Below, one piece after another: positions 6,589 to 7,819 of a DNA stretch of 7,819 nucleotides (position 1 is the first letter of the stretch; each line of letters starts with the position of its first letter). The DNA lies in assembly GCA_035532075.1 (NCBI GenBank), contig DATKRV010000050.1, positions 1 through 7,819 of the forward strand. The letters are read 5' to 3'. The stretch is from CAIVND01 sp035532075. Its GTDB lineage: Bacteria; Actinomycetota; Acidimicrobiia; Acidimicrobiales; Bog-793. Below the pieces are notes generated by a model, which was given only the letters and a program-made list of their open reading frames with translations, ran no database searches and had not been told where the DNA came from. The translations under genes and the position numbers were made by a program.

Positions 6589-6771
6589 GTGGCACAGCAC
6601 AAAGTCGTAGAGGTTCGAGCAACCGGTCGACTCCCTGAGGTCGTCACAAAGGACGTGCAAACCGAACTCGACAACCACCAGGGAGAGGGCTGGGAGCTGA
6701 TCACGGTTCAGCCAGTCATCTACAACTCCTCGACAACTGGATATCTGTTGCTTTTCTTCAAAAAGCCGTGA
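6589..6771 (+). CDS. Small DUF4177-like protein
   Basis: A 60-residue protein starting at GTG 6589, with a strong ribosome binding site AGGAAGG (6575-6581) seven bases upstream. An in-frame GTG at 6568 with GGAG eleven bases before it would add seven residues and is less likely. The layout fits DUF4177: an opening strand (HKVVEVRA), a helix, the hallmark GEGWELITVQP, and a closing strand GYLLLFFKKP. Family members are small, soluble and of unknown function. No signal peptide or membrane segment is present. It may be co-transcribed with arfB or have its own promoter in the 89-base gap; I could not decide. Confidence 0.8.
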   Translation: MAQHKVVEVRATGRLPEVVTKDVQTELDNHQGEGWELITVQPVIYNSSTTGYLLLFFKKP

Positions 6772-6809
6772 ATCTGGCGCAATCCAACTGCGCTGCAGAA
6801 TGAACCGTG

Positions 6810-6851
6810 AAAAGAAAACATCGCCCCACCATGAGTTGGCGGGGCGATGTT
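6810..6851 (-). terminator. Intrinsic terminator of the Rieske oxygenase gene
   Basis: An 11-bp perfect stem (6817-6827 with 6841-6851, AACATCGCCCC/GGGGCGATGTT) is extended by two or three pairs past one mismatch, with a short loop around 6831-6837. Read on the minus strand it is followed by a T-rich tail (TTCTTTT, 6816-6810), so it terminates transcription of the oxygenase gene, whose stop lies 17 bases upstream. On the plus strand no T-tract follows the hairpin, so any effect on the converging DUF4177 transcript would be weaker. Confidence 0.88.
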
Positions 6852-6867
6852 CGCATCGTTGCGCGAC

Positions 6868-7819
6868 CTACCAGATTGCTTCGGTCAGATCTTTCGTCGC
6901 ATCCCTCCACGGAACGCCCCGTGGAATGATCATCTCTCCAGCTCGAGTCGTTCGATAGCTTTCCGGATCTGTCCCTTTCGGCGACCTTCCCTGTTCGACC
7001 AAATCGGCAGCCTCAAGCAGAAGCTCGCGACAGGCTGATATCGCCCGGTCTGTTGATCCAAGCGCCTCGAGATCGCGGCGGACAATACCGCCCATACCCT
7101 CTTGGAGGGCATAGTCCTGGGTGTTGATACCCGTAACACCCGTGAAGGTCTTGGTGCGCTGGAGCTCGCGGTCGATGAGATAATCGTTCGACGGATTTCG
7201 CTGAAGCCAGTAGGTACCTGGAATGAAATCTTCCGGATGACGGCCATTGCGCTTCTCCGAGTTGAGAAAGTCCGTCCGCGACAGACCGACTGCATCGGTG
7301 GCGCAATACTTGATGTTGTAGACATAGGAGTTCTCGTCGTCGATCGGTACCCAGATGTGTCCGTCGAGCGCAGGAATCCGGGCAGGATTACCCTCTCCGT
7401 CGACAAGGCTCGCGCGCATCTGCTGGTTCGGCATCATGAACTGATAGACCCGCACATAGCTACGATCTTCCGATATGTTGCGGATTGATCCATAGCGGAA
7501 GCCATAGTCGGTGCGGTCGACCTCGAGGTTTGGGTGTGGGTCGAGGCTGCGCAGGAGATTTTTATTGGTGATGTCGTTGTTGTGCGCGAACGATGAGTGG
7601 GCGGTGTCGATTCCCCCTTCGATTCCCTGCAGGAAGTTCGCATGCTCGCCGGTCTTCGAGACCCCTATGTGCGTCTGCGGCGCGCGCATCCACTCGTAGT
7701 TCGGCGGGGGTGGCATCTCCTGGGTCGGTCCCATGTAGGTCCAGACGATGCCCGCCCGCTCATAGGTCGGGTATGCCTTGATCGCGACGCGAAGACGGAA
7801 CTTCGAATAGGGAGGCTCG
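6868..7819 (-). CDS. Rieske-type aromatic ring-hydroxylating oxygenase, alpha subunit (partial)
   Basis: The open frame runs past the right edge; the visible 316 residues are the C-terminal part. Translation beyond the internal ATG at 7734 continues without a stop (RVAIKAYPTYERAGIVWTYMGP), matching the second half of a Rieske domain. The catalytic domain shows EGGIDTAHSSFAH (7582-7620), whose D-x2-H-x4-H supplies the two iron-binding histidines. QDYALQEGMG (Asp at 7116-7114) carries the third, carboxylate ligand. The phrasing of this region and the following helix (STDRAISACRELLLEAADL) is closest to phthalate 4,5-dioxygenase-like oxygenases, which insert oxygen into aromatic or related substrates with electrons from a reductase. 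The Rieske CxH/CxxH cluster would lie outside the window, as would any reductase partner. The substrate cannot be inferred. The terminator directly downstream shows it is last in its unit. Confidence 0.9.
   Translation of the reverse strand, partial: EPPYSKFRLRVAIKAYPTYERAGIVWTYMGPTQEMPPPPNYEWMRAPQTHIGVSKTGEHANFLQGIEGGIDTAHSSFAHNNDITNKNLLRSLDPHPNLEVDRTDYGFRYGSIRNISEDRSYVRVYQFMMPNQQMRASLVDGEGNPARIPALDGHIWVPIDDENSYVYNIKYCATDAVGLSRTDFLNSEKRNGRHPEDFIPGTYWLQRNPSNDYLIDRELQRTKTFTGVTGINTQDYALQEGMGGIVRRDLEALGSTDRAISACRELLLEAADLVEQGRSPKGTDPESYRTTRAGEMIIPRGVPWRDATKDLTEAIW

Noticed and set aside
1..7819. CRISPR arrays, tRNA/rRNA genes, insertion sequences, toxin-antitoxin or defence modules
   Set aside because: I looked for regular direct repeats, transposase motifs, terminal inverted repeats and tRNA-like features on both strands and saw none that I could support.

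Overview
The window looks like a chromosomal segment of an actinobacterium. It carries a mycothiol biosynthesis ligase (MshC), a mycothiol-dependent maleylpyruvate-isomerase-family protein, an F420:NADP oxidoreductase and the thrS-HIT gene pair common in Actinobacteria. Base composition is only moderately GC-rich by eye, so a deep-branching lineage such as Acidimicrobiia is more likely than a high-GC Streptomyces or Mycobacterium type. That placement is inference.

Layout. From about 5.7 kb down to position 1, everything is on the minus strand and tightly packed: a PrxQ/Bcp-type peroxiredoxin, F420:NADP oxidoreductase, MshC, a short leader, threonyl-tRNA synthetase, a HIT-family hydrolase, a mycothiol-dependent MDMPI-family protein, and the first codons of another gene leaving the left edge. 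Three junctions overlap (ATGA at thrS/HIT; TAATG at HIT/MDMPI and again at the left edge), which suggests translational coupling. The upstream half groups redox functions: peroxide removal, F420/NADPH exchange and low-molecular-weight thiol synthesis. The downstream half is the tRNA synthetase and HIT block, ending in a predicted mycothiol user.

From about 5.7 to 6.09 kb there is no intact gene. The plus strand there holds a frameshifted sequence resembling the P-loop region of a PtpB/Y_phosphatase3-type tyrosine phosphatase, which I read as a decayed remnant. It is followed on the plus strand by arfB (GGQ-motif ribosome rescue hydrolase) and a 60-residue DUF4177-like protein with a strong ribosome binding site.

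The right end holds the C-terminal three quarters of a Rieske-type ring-hydroxylating oxygenase (phthalate-dioxygenase-like) on the minus strand. It is closed by a clear intrinsic terminator that separates it from the DUF4177 gene.

I see no tRNA, rRNA, CRISPR array, insertion sequence or obvious new defence system. The most unusual items are the phosphatase remnant, the odd cysteine spacing in the peroxiredoxin, the redox-cofactor cluster feeding into thrS, and a short near-identical sequence shared by the thrS start region and the arfB/DUF4177 gap.
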